From assembly GCA_964455935.1 (NCBI GenBank), contig CAYVZU010000056.1, forward strand, positions 1 to 24,466: DNA of 24,466 bases, read 5' to 3'. The position numbers and the translations under genes are program-made. Below are positions 7,429 to 16,058 of this stretch, in pieces. Source of the stretch: CAYVZU01 sp964455935 (GTDB lineage Bacteria > Fibrobacterota > CAYVZU01). A model generated the notes under the pieces. It saw only the letters and a program-made list of their open reading frames with translations, did no database searches and was not told the DNA's origin. Numbering within the stretch: the stretch's first letter is position 1; each line of letters starts with the position of its first letter.

Positions 7429-9509
7429 TGATTCAGCTGCTGCTCGAGCCGGTTGTTATAGGCCCGCAATTTGTCGAGATATCCTTCCAAATCCAGTATT
7501 TGCTCGTCCAAGATAAGATAGTTCATATCGGCCGTCCGGTTCGCGAAATGCCGTGCGCGGTCTTTTTGATGGAAGAACGGCTTTTGCGGAAGGGAAAGGC
7601 CCTTGGGCAGCCGGGTTTTCTCCCAGACCGCCACCAGGTTCGAAAACGTTTGGGCGCGATCGGCCAGATGGTCGGCGATCATGGCTTCGGCCTTGCGCAT
7701 CCAGATTAGGGCCTGCTTGCGGTTGGCCGGGGTCAGAGGACGCTCCCCGCCAAAATAGCAGTAGTCGGATGCCTGTGAGATCGCATTCTCCAGATTGCCG
7801 AGCATGAGAATAAGGTCCGCATTGTGGCGCATCAATTCAGCGCAGGAACGAAAGATTTCAAGGTCGTATTTGTGCCGGACATCGCGGGCCAGATTGTCAT
7901 CGAGAATTTCCAGCGCTCGCTGGAGCTTTTGGCGCTCGGCCGTCGCGGCGTGGATTAGTTTGGCATAGCGCGTTCGCCAGAAATCACTGAATTCTAAATC
8001 CTCGCGCGGAAAATCGGGAACGTGGATCTTGCCCACGTCGCCCCAGTGCCAGATTCGGCGCTGGAATGTGTCATAATAGAAATTGGCGCTCTCCTGAAGG
8101 ATCACAAACAGCTCGCGCATGTCGCGCGATTCGGTCCCGAAGTAGTTGCGGAAATACCGGCGTGCCCATGTGTTCACGTCACGACCGTCGGCTTTCCACG
8201 AGAACTCGGCCGCACAAATAAACCGCGGCATCCAGCACTGGTTGTGCAGCCCCGAGTCTTCCCAGCTTGTTGTGATAGAGCCGTCGACAACCTTGGCTTT
8301 GGCGGCTTTGGCAATTTCGCCGGTCTCCTGAAACGCGCCCGAATGGATTCGGCAGGTATCGGCGCGCCACATCGATTGCTGTGTCCAGGGGAAAAACGAC
8401 AGAAAGAGGGGCTCGATGCCCGGATTGCTTGCGTAGATCCAGACTTTGTAGCCGGCTTGGCGTGCCGCCGAAAGATATTCGAGATCGCCGCTGTCCACGA
8501 AGGTCATTTCCTTGGGCGGAGTGTGCTTCGAGTTGGGATGCCAGCGTCCGCCCCAACTCAAAGCCTTTCGGCCCCGCTTCTCTACATGGGCGACGCAACG
8601 CTTAATGAATATTTGCATCAGGCCGTCGTGGCCGATCTCTTCGGCTTTCTTGCGGCAGCCGCATTCCTCGCCCAGTCCCAGATCGTAGGTTTCGTCCGAA
8701 CCGATGTGAAGGAGTTCGCTTCCGGGAGTGGCTTCGATGGCCTCATCATAGAGCTGGGACAGCAGTTCGTACGTCCCTTCTTTAAGCGGGCATAATTCCC
8801 AGTTGGAATCGGGCACATCGCGCAAATGTTTGTATTGCGGATGCTTCAGAATGTAGGAAACGTGTCCCAGACCCTGGATCAGAGGCACAATCTGCATGTG
8901 ATGGCTTTGGGCCAAACGGGAAAACGCCTGCATTTCCTGTTTTGTGTAGGCGCCGGGGGCGGCAATGGCCGGATGCTTCTCGTACCCGAACTTGTCTTCC
9001 CATTCCCAGACAAGGACATTGACCTTGAAGGAGGCCAGTTCCCGGATGAAGTCCTCGACGTATTGGCGTGTGCCCTGACTGTGTTTGGTGTCGTAGTGCA
9101 TGGCGCGGTACTTCAGGTCCGGCCAGTCCCGGATTTTAAGGGTCGGCAGGAAGATTCCTTTTGGGGTCTTGCGAAAGCATTGGAGCAGTGTCTGCAAAGC
9201 ATAATAAACGCCCGCGGCATCACGGCCGGAAATGGAGATTCCTTCGGGCGACGTTGAAAGCGTATATCCTTCCGCCGCAATGTCGCCGGTTCTAGAGATC
9301 CGCACGGCTATTCCGTTGGAGGAATCGCCAAGTTGCACTCCAAGGTCCTTTTGTGCCCGCGAGGCGAAATAGTCCAGCGCGAATAGGTCCTCTTTATCCA
9401 ATCCGGTCCGCAGGGCTCGCAGCTCCTCAATGGCGAACTCCGGGCCTGCGATGGCAATTTCCTGCGGCTCAGGGATAAGATTCAGATCGTTCTTTTCGAA
9501 AAGGTCCAT
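7425..9509 (-). CDS. Glycoside hydrolase family 20 beta-N-acetylhexosaminidase, cytoplasmic, copy A
   Basis: Predicted to release terminal beta-linked GlcNAc or GalNAc by substrate-assisted catalysis. The 694-residue protein has an N-terminal GH20b-like alpha/beta domain (about 10-130), the catalytic barrel from RDWPDLKYRAMHYDTKH (about 127), and a long helical C-terminal region (about 480-694). The catalytic Asp-Glu pair is D272-E273 in HIGSDETYDLG; the usual HxGGDE motif has Ser in place of the second Gly. The VWEWEDKF and KHP segments resemble hexosaminidase D/GcnA-like GH20 enzymes rather than secreted chitobiases, and no signal peptide is present, so an intracellular role on imported or recycled amino sugars is likely. 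Start ATG 9509 is chosen because AAGGAG precedes it and because it aligns with the paralogue upstream. It overlaps scpA by 4 nt. Confidence 0.9.
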   Translation of the reverse strand: MDLFEKNDLNLIPEPQEIAIAGPEFAIEELRALRTGLDKEDLFALDYFASRAQKDLGVQLGDSSNGIAVRISRTGDIAAEGYTLSTSPEGISISGRDAAGVYYALQTLLQCFRKTPKGIFLPTLKIRDWPDLKYRAMHYDTKHSQGTRQYVEDFIRELASFKVNVLVWEWEDKFGYEKHPAIAAPGAYTKQEMQAFSRLAQSHHMQIVPLIQGLGHVSYILKHPQYKHLRDVPDSNWELCPLKEGTYELLSQLYDEAIEATPGSELLHIGSDETYDLGLGEECGCRKKAEEIGHDGLMQIFIKRCVAHVEKRGRKALSWGGRWHPNSKHTPPKEMTFVDSGDLEYLSAARQAGYKVWIYASNPGIEPLFLSFFPWTQQSMWRADTCRIHSGAFQETGEIAKAAKAKVVDGSITTSWEDSGLHNQCWMPRFICAAEFSWKADGRDVNTWARRYFRNYFGTESRDMRELFVILQESANFYYDTFQRRIWHWGDVGKIHVPDFPREDLEFSDFWRTRYAKLIHAATAERQKLQRALEILDDNLARDVRHKYDLEIFRSCAELMRHNADLILMLGNLENAISQASDYCYFGGERPLTPANRKQALIWMRKAEAMIADHLADRAQTFSNLVAVWEKTRLPKGLSLPQKPFFHQKDRARHFANRTADMNYLILDEQILDLEGYLDKLRAYNNRLEQQLNQ

Positions 9510-9517
9510 GCCTCGTT

Positions 9518-9523
9518 CTCCTT
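9518..9523 (-). promoter_or_regulatory. Ribosome binding site fixing the start of GH20 copy A
   Basis: AAGGAG lies 8 nt before ATG 9509. This excludes the 36-residue longer reading from 9617. A TTGACA hexamer further upstream (9567-9572, minus) has no convincing -10 partner, so I do not call a promoter in the 152-nt gap between the two GH20 genes. Confidence 0.7.
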
Positions 9524-9661
9524 GTAAATTTGAAAGAGTAGAAACTCCCATTTTCGTTGGCGAATTGTCAAACCCTTTGCGCCACTTCATACGGTGGCAC
9601 CAAGGCCCTGATTGCACAAGATTTGGGGGAGGGCTCCCAAGCCTGTCCGGCCGGCTTTCAA

Positions 9662-11755
9662 TCAGAGTCTGTTGGCCTTCCGGTACTCCAGATTGTAGAT
9701 CTTCAGCTTCCTGAGATAGCCTTCGAGGTCCAGGAGTTGCTCATCGATGATGAGGAATTCCATGCCGGGAGTGCGGTTGGCCAGGTGGCGGGCCCTATCC
9801 TTTTCGAATTTATATGGTTTGCCGGGCAGCGACAGTCCCTTGGGAAGACGCGTGCGTTCCCAGACCTGCACCAGATTTTCGAAAACGCTCCGGCGGTCGG
9901 CCAGATGCTCCTCAACCAGTTCTTCGGCCTTGCGCAGACATTTCAAGGCCTCTTTGCGGTTGGCCTCCTTTGCTGGAACTTCGCCGCCGAAGTGCCACTT
10001 GTCCGACGCCGTGGCGATCGCCTCCTCGAGTTGTCCCAACATAATGATTAAATCCGTATTATGGCGCATCAGCTCGGCCCCGGTGCGGAAGACCTCAAGA
10101 TCGTAGGAATGCCGCACGCCCCGGGCCAGATTGTCGTCGATGATCCGGAGGGCCCGCAGAACGCGCAGTTTTTCTTTTTGGGCGGCCTCCACCAGTTTGC
10201 CGTAACGTTTGCGCCAGAAGTTGTTATATTCCAGTTCCTCTCGGGGGAAGTCGGGCACATGAATTTTGCCGATATCGCCCCAGTGCCATACCCGGCGCTG
10301 GAACGTATCGTGGTAGAACAGGCTCGATTCCTGCAGGATCTCGAACAGTTCGCGCATCGCCAGTGACTCCGGGCCGAAATAGCTGCGGAAATACCGATCC
10401 GCCCAGACATCGATGTCTTTGGCAGAGCCTTTCCACGAACAATCAGCCGCGAAGATGAAACGGGGCATCCAGCAGAGAATATGGAGCCCGCAATCTTCCC
10501 ACGACGTGGTAATGGTTCCATCGACCAGCCGGGCCTGTGCGGCCGGGACCAGAATTTCGGCGCTCTGGGCAAGGTTGCCGGGGCTGGCTCTGTGCCCATC
10601 GGTCCACATTGACGATTTGACCCATGGGAAGAGCTGGACGAATAGGGGTGTGGTTTCCGGATTCCGGGCGTAGGCCCAGACCGGATAACCGGCCTGTTTG
10701 GCCGCGGCGAAGTATTGGATGTGGTTGCACCCGACCTCATCGACCCAGATCATGCTTTTGGGGGGCTGGTGTTTGGCGCCTTCCTTCCATGCGCCGCCCC
10801 AACTGAGGACCTTGCGCCCCTTGCTTTCTCCGTGTTCCACGCAGCGGCGAATAAAAATCTGCATGAGTCCATCGCGCCCGATCTCCTCCGCTTTCTTCCG
10901 GCATCCACATTCCTCGCCCAAGGCGAAATCGTAGGTTTCGTCCGACCCGATATGAAGAAATTCGCTGCGCGGTGTGGCTTCAATCGCCTCGTCGAACAGG
11001 TCGAAGAGGAGCTCGTATGTTTCCTCTTTCAGAGGGCAGACCTCCCAGTTGGAATCGGGAATCTCCCGCACAGTATCGTATTGGCGGTGCTTGAGGATGA
11101 AGGAGACGTGGCCCAGTCCCTGCACCAGGGGCACGATCTGCACATGGTGTTTTTGCGCGTACCGGGTAAGGGCCTGCATTTCCTCCATGGAAAACGCCCC
11201 GGGCGCCCCAATGTCGGGGTGCTTGCGATAGGCGAATTTGTCCTCCCATTCCCACACAAGAACATTGGCTTTGTAAGAGGCCAGATCGCGGATCAGCAGT
11301 TCCACGGCCTCGCGCGTGCCCTGGTGGTGTTTGGTGTCGTAGTGCATGGCGCGGTATTTCACATCGGGCCAATCCCGGATTTTCAGCGATGGCATTTCGA
11401 CCCGTCCGCCGGATTTTTTCATGCACTGGAGCAGTGTCTGAAGGGCATAGTAGGTCCCGGCGCTGTCGCGGCCTTTGATCGAAACGCCGGCCGGAGAAAT
11501 CTCCAACGAATAACCCTCTGGCGGAAGATCGTTGGCGCGAGCAATCACAACCCGCAGGCCGGACTGGGAATCATTTGGACTCAGGCCCGTTTGCTGTTCA
11601 AAGCAGGATGAGGCGTGGTCCAGCGCGAACCGATCGTCGCCGTCAAGGCCGCTGCGGTCTGCCGTCAATCCGCTCACGGCAAATGCCGGTCCGATGACGG
11701 TGATTTCCTGCGGTTCCGGAACAAGATCCAGGCCATTCATGTCGGGCAAATTCAT
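9662..11755 (-). CDS. Glycoside hydrolase family 20 beta-N-acetylhexosaminidase, cytoplasmic, copy B
   Basis: A paralogue of the next gene: 697 residues against 694, colinear without gaps through at least the first 270 residues, and roughly 70% identical by eye in the barrel. It has the same domain order and the same catalytic pair at the same numbers (D272-E273, HIGSDETYDFA). Unique stretches such as EECGCRKKAEEIG and WEDKF are shared. No signal peptide is seen. Start ATG 11755 is supported by GAGGAG 7 nt upstream and by alignment with copy A; the longer frame from 11863 would run back through the promoter region. It is the first gene of the minus-strand block and is followed after 152 nt by copy A. 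The two may differ in linkage or sugar preference, or add dosage; sequence does not say which. Confidence 0.9.
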   Translation of the reverse strand: MNLPDMNGLDLVPEPQEITVIGPAFAVSGLTADRSGLDGDDRFALDHASSCFEQQTGLSPNDSQSGLRVVIARANDLPPEGYSLEISPAGVSIKGRDSAGTYYALQTLLQCMKKSGGRVEMPSLKIRDWPDVKYRAMHYDTKHHQGTREAVELLIRDLASYKANVLVWEWEDKFAYRKHPDIGAPGAFSMEEMQALTRYAQKHHVQIVPLVQGLGHVSFILKHRQYDTVREIPDSNWEVCPLKEETYELLFDLFDEAIEATPRSEFLHIGSDETYDFALGEECGCRKKAEEIGRDGLMQIFIRRCVEHGESKGRKVLSWGGAWKEGAKHQPPKSMIWVDEVGCNHIQYFAAAKQAGYPVWAYARNPETTPLFVQLFPWVKSSMWTDGHRASPGNLAQSAEILVPAAQARLVDGTITTSWEDCGLHILCWMPRFIFAADCSWKGSAKDIDVWADRYFRSYFGPESLAMRELFEILQESSLFYHDTFQRRVWHWGDIGKIHVPDFPREELEYNNFWRKRYGKLVEAAQKEKLRVLRALRIIDDNLARGVRHSYDLEVFRTGAELMRHNTDLIIMLGQLEEAIATASDKWHFGGEVPAKEANRKEALKCLRKAEELVEEHLADRRSVFENLVQVWERTRLPKGLSLPGKPYKFEKDRARHLANRTPGMEFLIIDEQLLDLEGYLRKLKIYNLEYRKANRL

Positions 11756-11762
11756 TAGCAAT

Positions 11763-11768
11763 CTCCTC
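11763..11768 (-). promoter_or_regulatory. Ribosome binding site of GH20 copy B
   Basis: GAGGAG lies 7 nt before ATG 11755 and decides this start over the longer frame. Confidence 0.7.
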
Positions 11769-11800
11769 AATGACGGTTTGCTGAGCCTCGGGTGGTTCCT

Positions 11801-11830
11801 AAAATCTTCCAAACCCCATGGAGTTGTCAA
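11801..11830 (-). promoter_or_regulatory. Candidate sigma-70 promoter for the GH20-scpAB-mutS block
   Basis: A perfect -35 TTGACA (11830-11825, minus strand) is followed after 18 nt by GATTTT (11806-11801), a weak -10 match. It sits about 70 nt before the first start codon of the minus-strand block. The -35 is convincing; the -10 is not, so the element is tentative. Confidence 0.35.
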
Positions 11831-11850
11831 CGAAAGCTGGGGGCAAATGG

Positions 11851-11873
11851 AATTATGAATCATGAATCATGAA
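11851..11873. repeat. Short AT-rich direct repeat (ATGAATC units)
   Basis: AATTATGAATCATGAATCAT is a threefold near-repeat of a 7-8 nt unit in the gap between the GH20 block and the NtrC pseudogene. Similar AATTATGAAT-type tracts occur at 16556-16573 and 18970-18997, so this looks like a dispersed simple element of this genome. Confidence 0.5.
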
Positions 11874-11994
11874 ATCTAAACCGGGGTGGCCGAGACCGAA
11901 GGTGGAGTTGAAATCTGGGGATGGATTACCGAATCCGATACGACAGGCGGAGCTCGGAGATCAGGTCCGGGGACAGACGGCCCGTGGTCTGGTA

Positions 11995-12851
11995 GCGTTC
12001 GATCCGGCGAAAGCGGAACCGGCAAGGAGCTGGTGGCACGCGCCATTCATTCCCACAGCGGCCATCACCTGGGGCCGTTTGTCGCCATCAACTCGGGCGT
12101 AATGCCAGAGCCGCTGCTGGAATCCGAGCTCTTCGGCCATGAGAAAGGGGCCTTTACCGGCGCAAGAAAGGCAAGTTCGAGTGTGGGGCCGCCGGCGCGC
12201 TCTTTCTGGATGAGATCGGCGATATCTCCGCGGCCATGCAGGTGAAACTGCTGCGCGTTCTACAAGAAAAGCGGTTCGTCTGCGTCGACGGCAACGAGGC
12301 AATCGAATGCAGTGCGCGCATCATCGCGTCACCAACCGCAATCTCGAGACATGATCCGTGATGGCAAGTTCCGGGAAAACCTATATTACCGGCTCATGTT
12401 TTTCCCATTCAGATTCCGCCGCTGCGGGAGCGCAAGGAAGACATTCCGCTGCTAATCGAGCATTTTCTGCGCAAGTCCGGCGCGAAACCCGATGCTCTGG
12501 CCAAAGACGTGCTGGACGCACTTTCTATTTATGACGGCCCGGCAACATTCGCGAGCTCGAAAACGCCCTGGAGCGCGCGACAATTCTCGCGGGAAACGGA
12601 CCCATCATACGCGAACACCTGCCGCTTCAAATGCGCTCATTGACGCCGGGATGGCCGGCTCTGGTGTCCGAATTCGAAATTCCCGAGGGAGGCATCTGCC
12701 TTGACATCTCGAACGCAAACTGATTCACCAGGCGCTAGGCAAGTCCAGTGGAAACAAAAAACCGCGCGGCGCAGCTTTTGGGCATCACGCGCCGGGCCTA
12801 CATTCGCGTCTCGATGCCATGGAACGAAACGGTTCCAGCACCCCGGCCTAA
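11995..12851 (+). pseudogene. Sigma-54-dependent transcriptional activator (NtrC/AtoC type), multiply frameshifted
   Basis: Pieces in successive frames rebuild an AAA+ activator and its DNA-binding domain: Walker A GESGTGKELVARAIH (from 12007), the sigma-54 contact loop ESELFGHEKGAFTGA (about 12121-12163), Walker B ALFLDEIGDIS (about 12200-12230), then LLRVLQEKRF, MIRDGKFRENLYYRL (about 12350-12392), IPPLRERKEDIPLLIEHFL, NIRELENALERATILAGNGP, and a Fis-type helix-turn-helix reading in parts GNK-AAQLLGITRRAY before TAA at 12849. The receiver or other N-terminal sensor is absent. At least seven frame changes are needed, each explained by one missing or added base: for example the motif YDWPGN lacks the first T of TGG near 12536, and RLNVF lacks an A near 12394. 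It cannot encode a full protein as written. It stands alone on the plus strand upstream of the GT2 gene. Confidence 0.85.
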
Positions 12852-12965
12852 ATAAAATTGAGCAGGACTCTTGAATTTAAACAGTGCGTAATATATTTTA
12901 GTTATCCCTTTTGGACCACTATGTATTAGGGGCCGAAATTCGGGCGGGAAGCCCACTTGAGATAA

Positions 12966-14450
12966 ATGGAAATTTTTGCTCACCTGATCTTTTACGCATA
13001 CTTTGGGACCCTCGTTTTCTTCTCGGTCTTCGGACTGTATAAGGTCGTTCTGCTTGCCGGCTACATTGCAAAACGGAAAGCGGTACCGGAACCTATTTCG
13101 CAATTCGCCGAACTTCCGCCGGTAACAGTCCAGCTTCCCATTTTCAATGAACTATATGTTGTGGAACGGCTTATCCGTTCGGCATGTGAAATCGATTATC
13201 CCAATCACCTTCTGGAAATCCAGGTACTCGACGATTCGACCGATGAGACGGTCTCGGTCGCCCGAAAGCTGGTGGCGGATATGCAGGCGCAGGGCAAGAA
13301 TGCCGTCTATCTGCACCGGACCGACCGGAAGGATTTCAAGGCCGGGGCTCTGGCGGAAGGTCTCAAGGTCGCCAAAGGCGAATATGTGGCGATCTTCGAT
13401 GCCGATTTCCTCCCTGGAAAGGATTTCATTCAGAAGACCATTCATTTCTTCACCGATCCCCAGGTGGGTATGGTTCAGTCCCGCTGGGGCTTTCTTAATG
13501 ACAAACAATCGCTGCTTACGCGGATTCAGTCGGTGTTCCTCAACGGGCATTTTGTGATCGAGCACACGTCGCGCCATCGCAGCGGGCATTTCTTCAATTT
13601 CAACGGAACTGCGGGGATTTGGCGTAAGGCCGCCATTGATGCAGCGGGCGGATGGCATGGCGATACGCTGACCGAAGATCTCGATCTCAGCTATCGCGCC
13701 CAGCTTAGCGGCTGGAAATTCATTTACCTCAAAGATCTGGTTGTTCCTTCGGAATTGCCGCTGGAAATCTCCGGTTTCAAAGGGCAGCAGTTCCGCTGGG
13801 TCAAAGGAATGACGCAGGTTGGAATGAAGCTCCTGCCGAAGATCTGGAAGAGCTCGATCCCGCTGGGCAAAAAGCTCGACTCCACGTTCCATCTGCTGTC
13901 TAACACGGGCTACATTACCACAACTCTTATGGCCTTCCTGCTGGTTCCCACGCTTTTCCTGTTCGATTTCTTCTTCAAGAAATGGATGTTTCTGACGGTT
14001 TTCTATTTCTTGATGACCAATTTTGTCGCCGTATTCATTTACTTCATCTTTGCCGAGATGGAAACGGGGCGCCGCGGCTGGAAGCAAGTCGCAGACGTTC
14101 TCGTTCTAATGGTTGTGGGAATTGGTCTTTCCATTAACGGCACAAAGGCCATTTTCGAGGCTCTCTGCAAGAAGAAGACTCAGTTCATTCGCACGCCCAA
14201 ATATTCCGCTGTGGGTACCAACGACGAGAAATGGTACTTGCGCAAATACTTCGCAAAGACCGACAAGACGTCCTTTGTCGAACTGCTCATGGCGGTGTAC
14301 TTCACTTGGTGCGCTTACCTGGTTTTTGTCTCCGGCAATATCTACTTTGTTCTGCCTCTCCTTATTTTTGGCCCCGGCTACTTCTATCTGACATATCAGT
14401 TTGTCCGGAGTAAAGGTCTGATCAAAAAGGCTGCAGTCCAGTTGCAGTAA
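12966..14450 (+). CDS. Processive family 2 glycosyltransferase, CslA/cellulose-synthase-like membrane protein
   Basis: Predicted to polymerise a beta-glycan from a nucleotide sugar at the inner membrane. The 494-residue protein has an N-terminal membrane helix (about 8-32), a cytosolic GT-A domain (about 50-290) and at least four C-terminal helices (about 313-470). All processive GT2 signatures are present: D89-D90 in LDDSTDET, D145-x-D147 in FDADF, the general-base TED (T236-D238) and QxxRW (Q274-W278). The order and wording (VQLPIFNE, KAGALAEGLK, FNGTAGIWR, AAGGW) are very close to the plant glucomannan synthase CslA and its bacterial relatives, more so than to BcsA; there is no PilZ domain. 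Start ATG 12966 has only a weak purine stretch upstream. No obvious partner polysaccharide gene lies nearby; the downstream gene at 14611 is unknown. Substrate is not deducible. Confidence 0.93.
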   Translation: MEIFAHLIFYAYFGTLVFFSVFGLYKVVLLAGYIAKRKAVPEPISQFAELPPVTVQLPIFNELYVVERLIRSACEIDYPNHLLEIQVLDDSTDETVSVARKLVADMQAQGKNAVYLHRTDRKDFKAGALAEGLKVAKGEYVAIFDADFLPGKDFIQKTIHFFTDPQVGMVQSRWGFLNDKQSLLTRIQSVFLNGHFVIEHTSRHRSGHFFNFNGTAGIWRKAAIDAAGGWHGDTLTEDLDLSYRAQLSGWKFIYLKDLVVPSELPLEISGFKGQQFRWVKGMTQVGMKLLPKIWKSSIPLGKKLDSTFHLLSNTGYITTTLMAFLLVPTLFLFDFFFKKWMFLTVFYFLMTNFVAVFIYFIFAEMETGRRGWKQVADVLVLMVVGIGLSINGTKAIFEALCKKKTQFIRTPKYSAVGTNDEKWYLRKYFAKTDKTSFVELLMAVYFTWCAYLVFVSGNIYFVLPLLIFGPGYFYLTYQFVRSKGLIKKAAVQLQ

Positions 14451-14610
14451 CCCGCCAGCCTGCGGCCGAAGGTCGCTCCCGTGCATCTGTCCGGTTTTGA
14501 CGATCTTGAAACTCAGATTGAAATGAGGGTGTGTTTTGATCATATTTCAATCAGGCGTTATCTCCTAAGCTTGGAACGGCTGCAAGGCCCAAAACCCGGC
14601 GGTATCTTTG

Positions 14611-15480
14611 ATGAATCCCTTTTTCGAGCAGAAAAGCGGCAACCCGGAACGGCTCGATGGCCGGCTCACGGCCTACGCCCTGATTGAAGCAATCGAGGGA
14701 GCGGCCACCGAACAGCGCCCCGGTATGCGCGAGGGTTCAAACCTTTTTTCGGTTCAGGCCGACTGCCGTCACGAGAACACCATGGAGGAGTTCTTCAAGA
14801 CTGAACTGGGATCTTCGCTCAAACAGGGATTGGACCAGGTCCTTCAGCGCCTTCGCGAATCGGGCCTGTGGCCGGAGCAGAATGAGTCCGGAGCGGGCAA
14901 AGACGAAAACAACCTTGTACACGGCATGGCCGAGCTGATCCCCATCATGGCCCGCATCGTCTCGTTCGAAAGCGAGGATGAAGTGCTTTCCCAGGAAGGT
15001 GACATCTATTTCTTGGGGACATTCTCCAATTTTCAGGCCGCCAGCATGGCTACACAGGCGTTTTCGCTGTTATACCAGTTTCGTTTCCGCGAGCAGGAGA
15101 GGGGGAGCGCCCGGCGCTCCATCGAGGAATTGCTGTCGCAAATCGAAAGCGAACTGCCGGAACACGAAAATTTCCGCGACTACCGCGAAGACCTGGAGCG
15201 CAAACTGCTGGGAAGCTACATCCCGGCCCTGCTGTATAACAGACAGAACCAGGGAGACCACGACCGGGCGGTGGAGCGGTTTCGGCAATTTATGAATGGA
15301 TATCGATTCCCCGAAGATGTGGATACCGTGGTCCGGATCTCTTCGCAGCCGATTGGAGCCAACAGCAAGGAATTGCGGATTTTCGAACTGCTATTAAAGA
15401 AAATGGTCGCCATGGCCAAAGAGGATTTTGGCGATGTAGCGACCATTCAAGACGATATTCGTCGCCTCTCGGATTCCTGA
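14611..15480 (+). CDS. Hypothetical cytoplasmic protein, unrecognised family
   Basis: A 289-residue soluble protein with no signal peptide, no membrane segment and a generally acidic composition. The N-terminal third is helical and polar, with an amphipathic stretch at about 55-80 (MEEFFKTELGSSLKQGLDQV). The middle has IYFLGTFSNFQAASMATQAF (about 130-150) and the C-terminal half is charged helical, including RRSIEELLSQIESELPEHEN. No catalytic motif is apparent. ATG 14611 is preferred over the in-frame TTG 14608 directly before it; no strong ribosome site is seen. It lies 160 nt after the GT2 gene and ends 6 nt from the stop of the convergent small gene. It may belong with the GT2 gene, but that rests on position only. 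Confidence 0.7.
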   Translation: MNPFFEQKSGNPERLDGRLTAYALIEAIEGAATEQRPGMREGSNLFSVQADCRHENTMEEFFKTELGSSLKQGLDQVLQRLRESGLWPEQNESGAGKDENNLVHGMAELIPIMARIVSFESEDEVLSQEGDIYFLGTFSNFQAASMATQAFSLLYQFRFREQERGSARRSIEELLSQIESELPEHENFRDYREDLERKLLGSYIPALLYNRQNQGDHDRAVERFRQFMNGYRFPEDVDTVVRISSQPIGANSKELRIFELLLKKMVAMAKEDFGDVATIQDDIRRLSDS

Positions 15481-15486
15481 CTTCCC

Positions 15487-15831
15487 CTACCGATTACCGC
15501 GCATTGCGTTCTTTAGCAGGGCCTTGATCTGGCGATTGTCCGGGGCCGTGTCCTTGGTCTTCATTAATTCATACTTTTCGCAGAGAAACTGCTGCCCGCC
15601 CGACGAATCTCCGCCGTATGAAACGGCGCCGGTCGTCCCGCCCGTGCGCATCTTTTCGAAGGTCTTGCACTTCGACTTGGATTTGCAGCTGAAGCACGAG
15701 GCCTCGCGCCCCTGACGCAGGTGCGATGCGCCCTGCTTCTCCAGCTTGTCATCCTTGCACTTGACGTCATAGCCCTGGGCGGCCACGGCGTTTTGGCGAA
15801 CGAATCGATCATGGTTTTCGAAAAGGTTCAT
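15487..15831 (-). CDS. Small cysteine-containing protein of unknown function
   Basis: A 114-residue cytoplasmic-looking protein, strongly basic, with five cysteines: C25, then a CFSCKSKSKC cluster (C46, C49, C55), and C84. The spacing Cx2C-x5-C plus an outlying Cys could bind zinc or an iron-sulfur cluster, but I know no family with this pattern. There is no signal peptide or membrane segment. ATG 15831 is preceded by GGGAGG at ideal spacing, so the gene is likely translated. It is divergent from the mini-pilin gene at 16059 across a 227-nt gap and convergent with the gene at 14611. A role in regulating or assembling the neighbouring pilin genes is possible but unsupported beyond proximity. 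Confidence 0.65.
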   Translation of the reverse strand: MNLFENHDRFVRQNAVAAQGYDVKCKDDKLEKQGASHLRQGREASCFSCKSKSKCKTFEKMRTGGTTGAVSYGGDSSGGQQFLCEKYELMKTKDTAPDNRQIKALLKNAMRGNR

Positions 15832-15916
15832 GCTAACCTCCCGGCGTCAAGATAGCTTTCAGTGTGGTGTTCGTTCAACATGCAAGGGGGGTGAATGCGC
15901 CGGGACTTCGCAATGT

Positions 15917-15933
15917 CCCCCTCACCAAGGGGG
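15917..15933. repeat. Perfect stem-loop in the divergent intergenic region
   Basis: CCCCCT, a 5-nt loop CACCA, then AGGGGG form a 6-bp G/C-rich stem. A further G run at 15882-15887 could pair alternatively with the same C run. There is no T tract, so it is not a terminator. It may be an operator, an RNA structure in the 5' leader of the mini-pilin gene, or part of a dispersed sequence. Confidence 0.45.
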
Positions 15934-16058
15934 TGCCCAAAGTGCGGGGGAGGCAAAAGACGTTTTGGTTGCTGCGATATGTCCTGCTCCATGGTGAATG
16001 GTTCCAATATAGACCTTGCCTGCCGGATTCAAGCGGAACTATCTTTTCACTTTGTCAA

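Noticed and set aside
9514..9661. Weak inverted repeats between the two GH20 genes as a terminator
   Set aside because: The best stem (AAGCC/GGCTT) is only 5 bp and no T tract follows.
13152..14087. Minus-strand open frame of 311 codons inside the GT2 gene
   Set aside because: It lies wholly opposite a gene with all catalytic motifs in place; the product has no recognisable domain.
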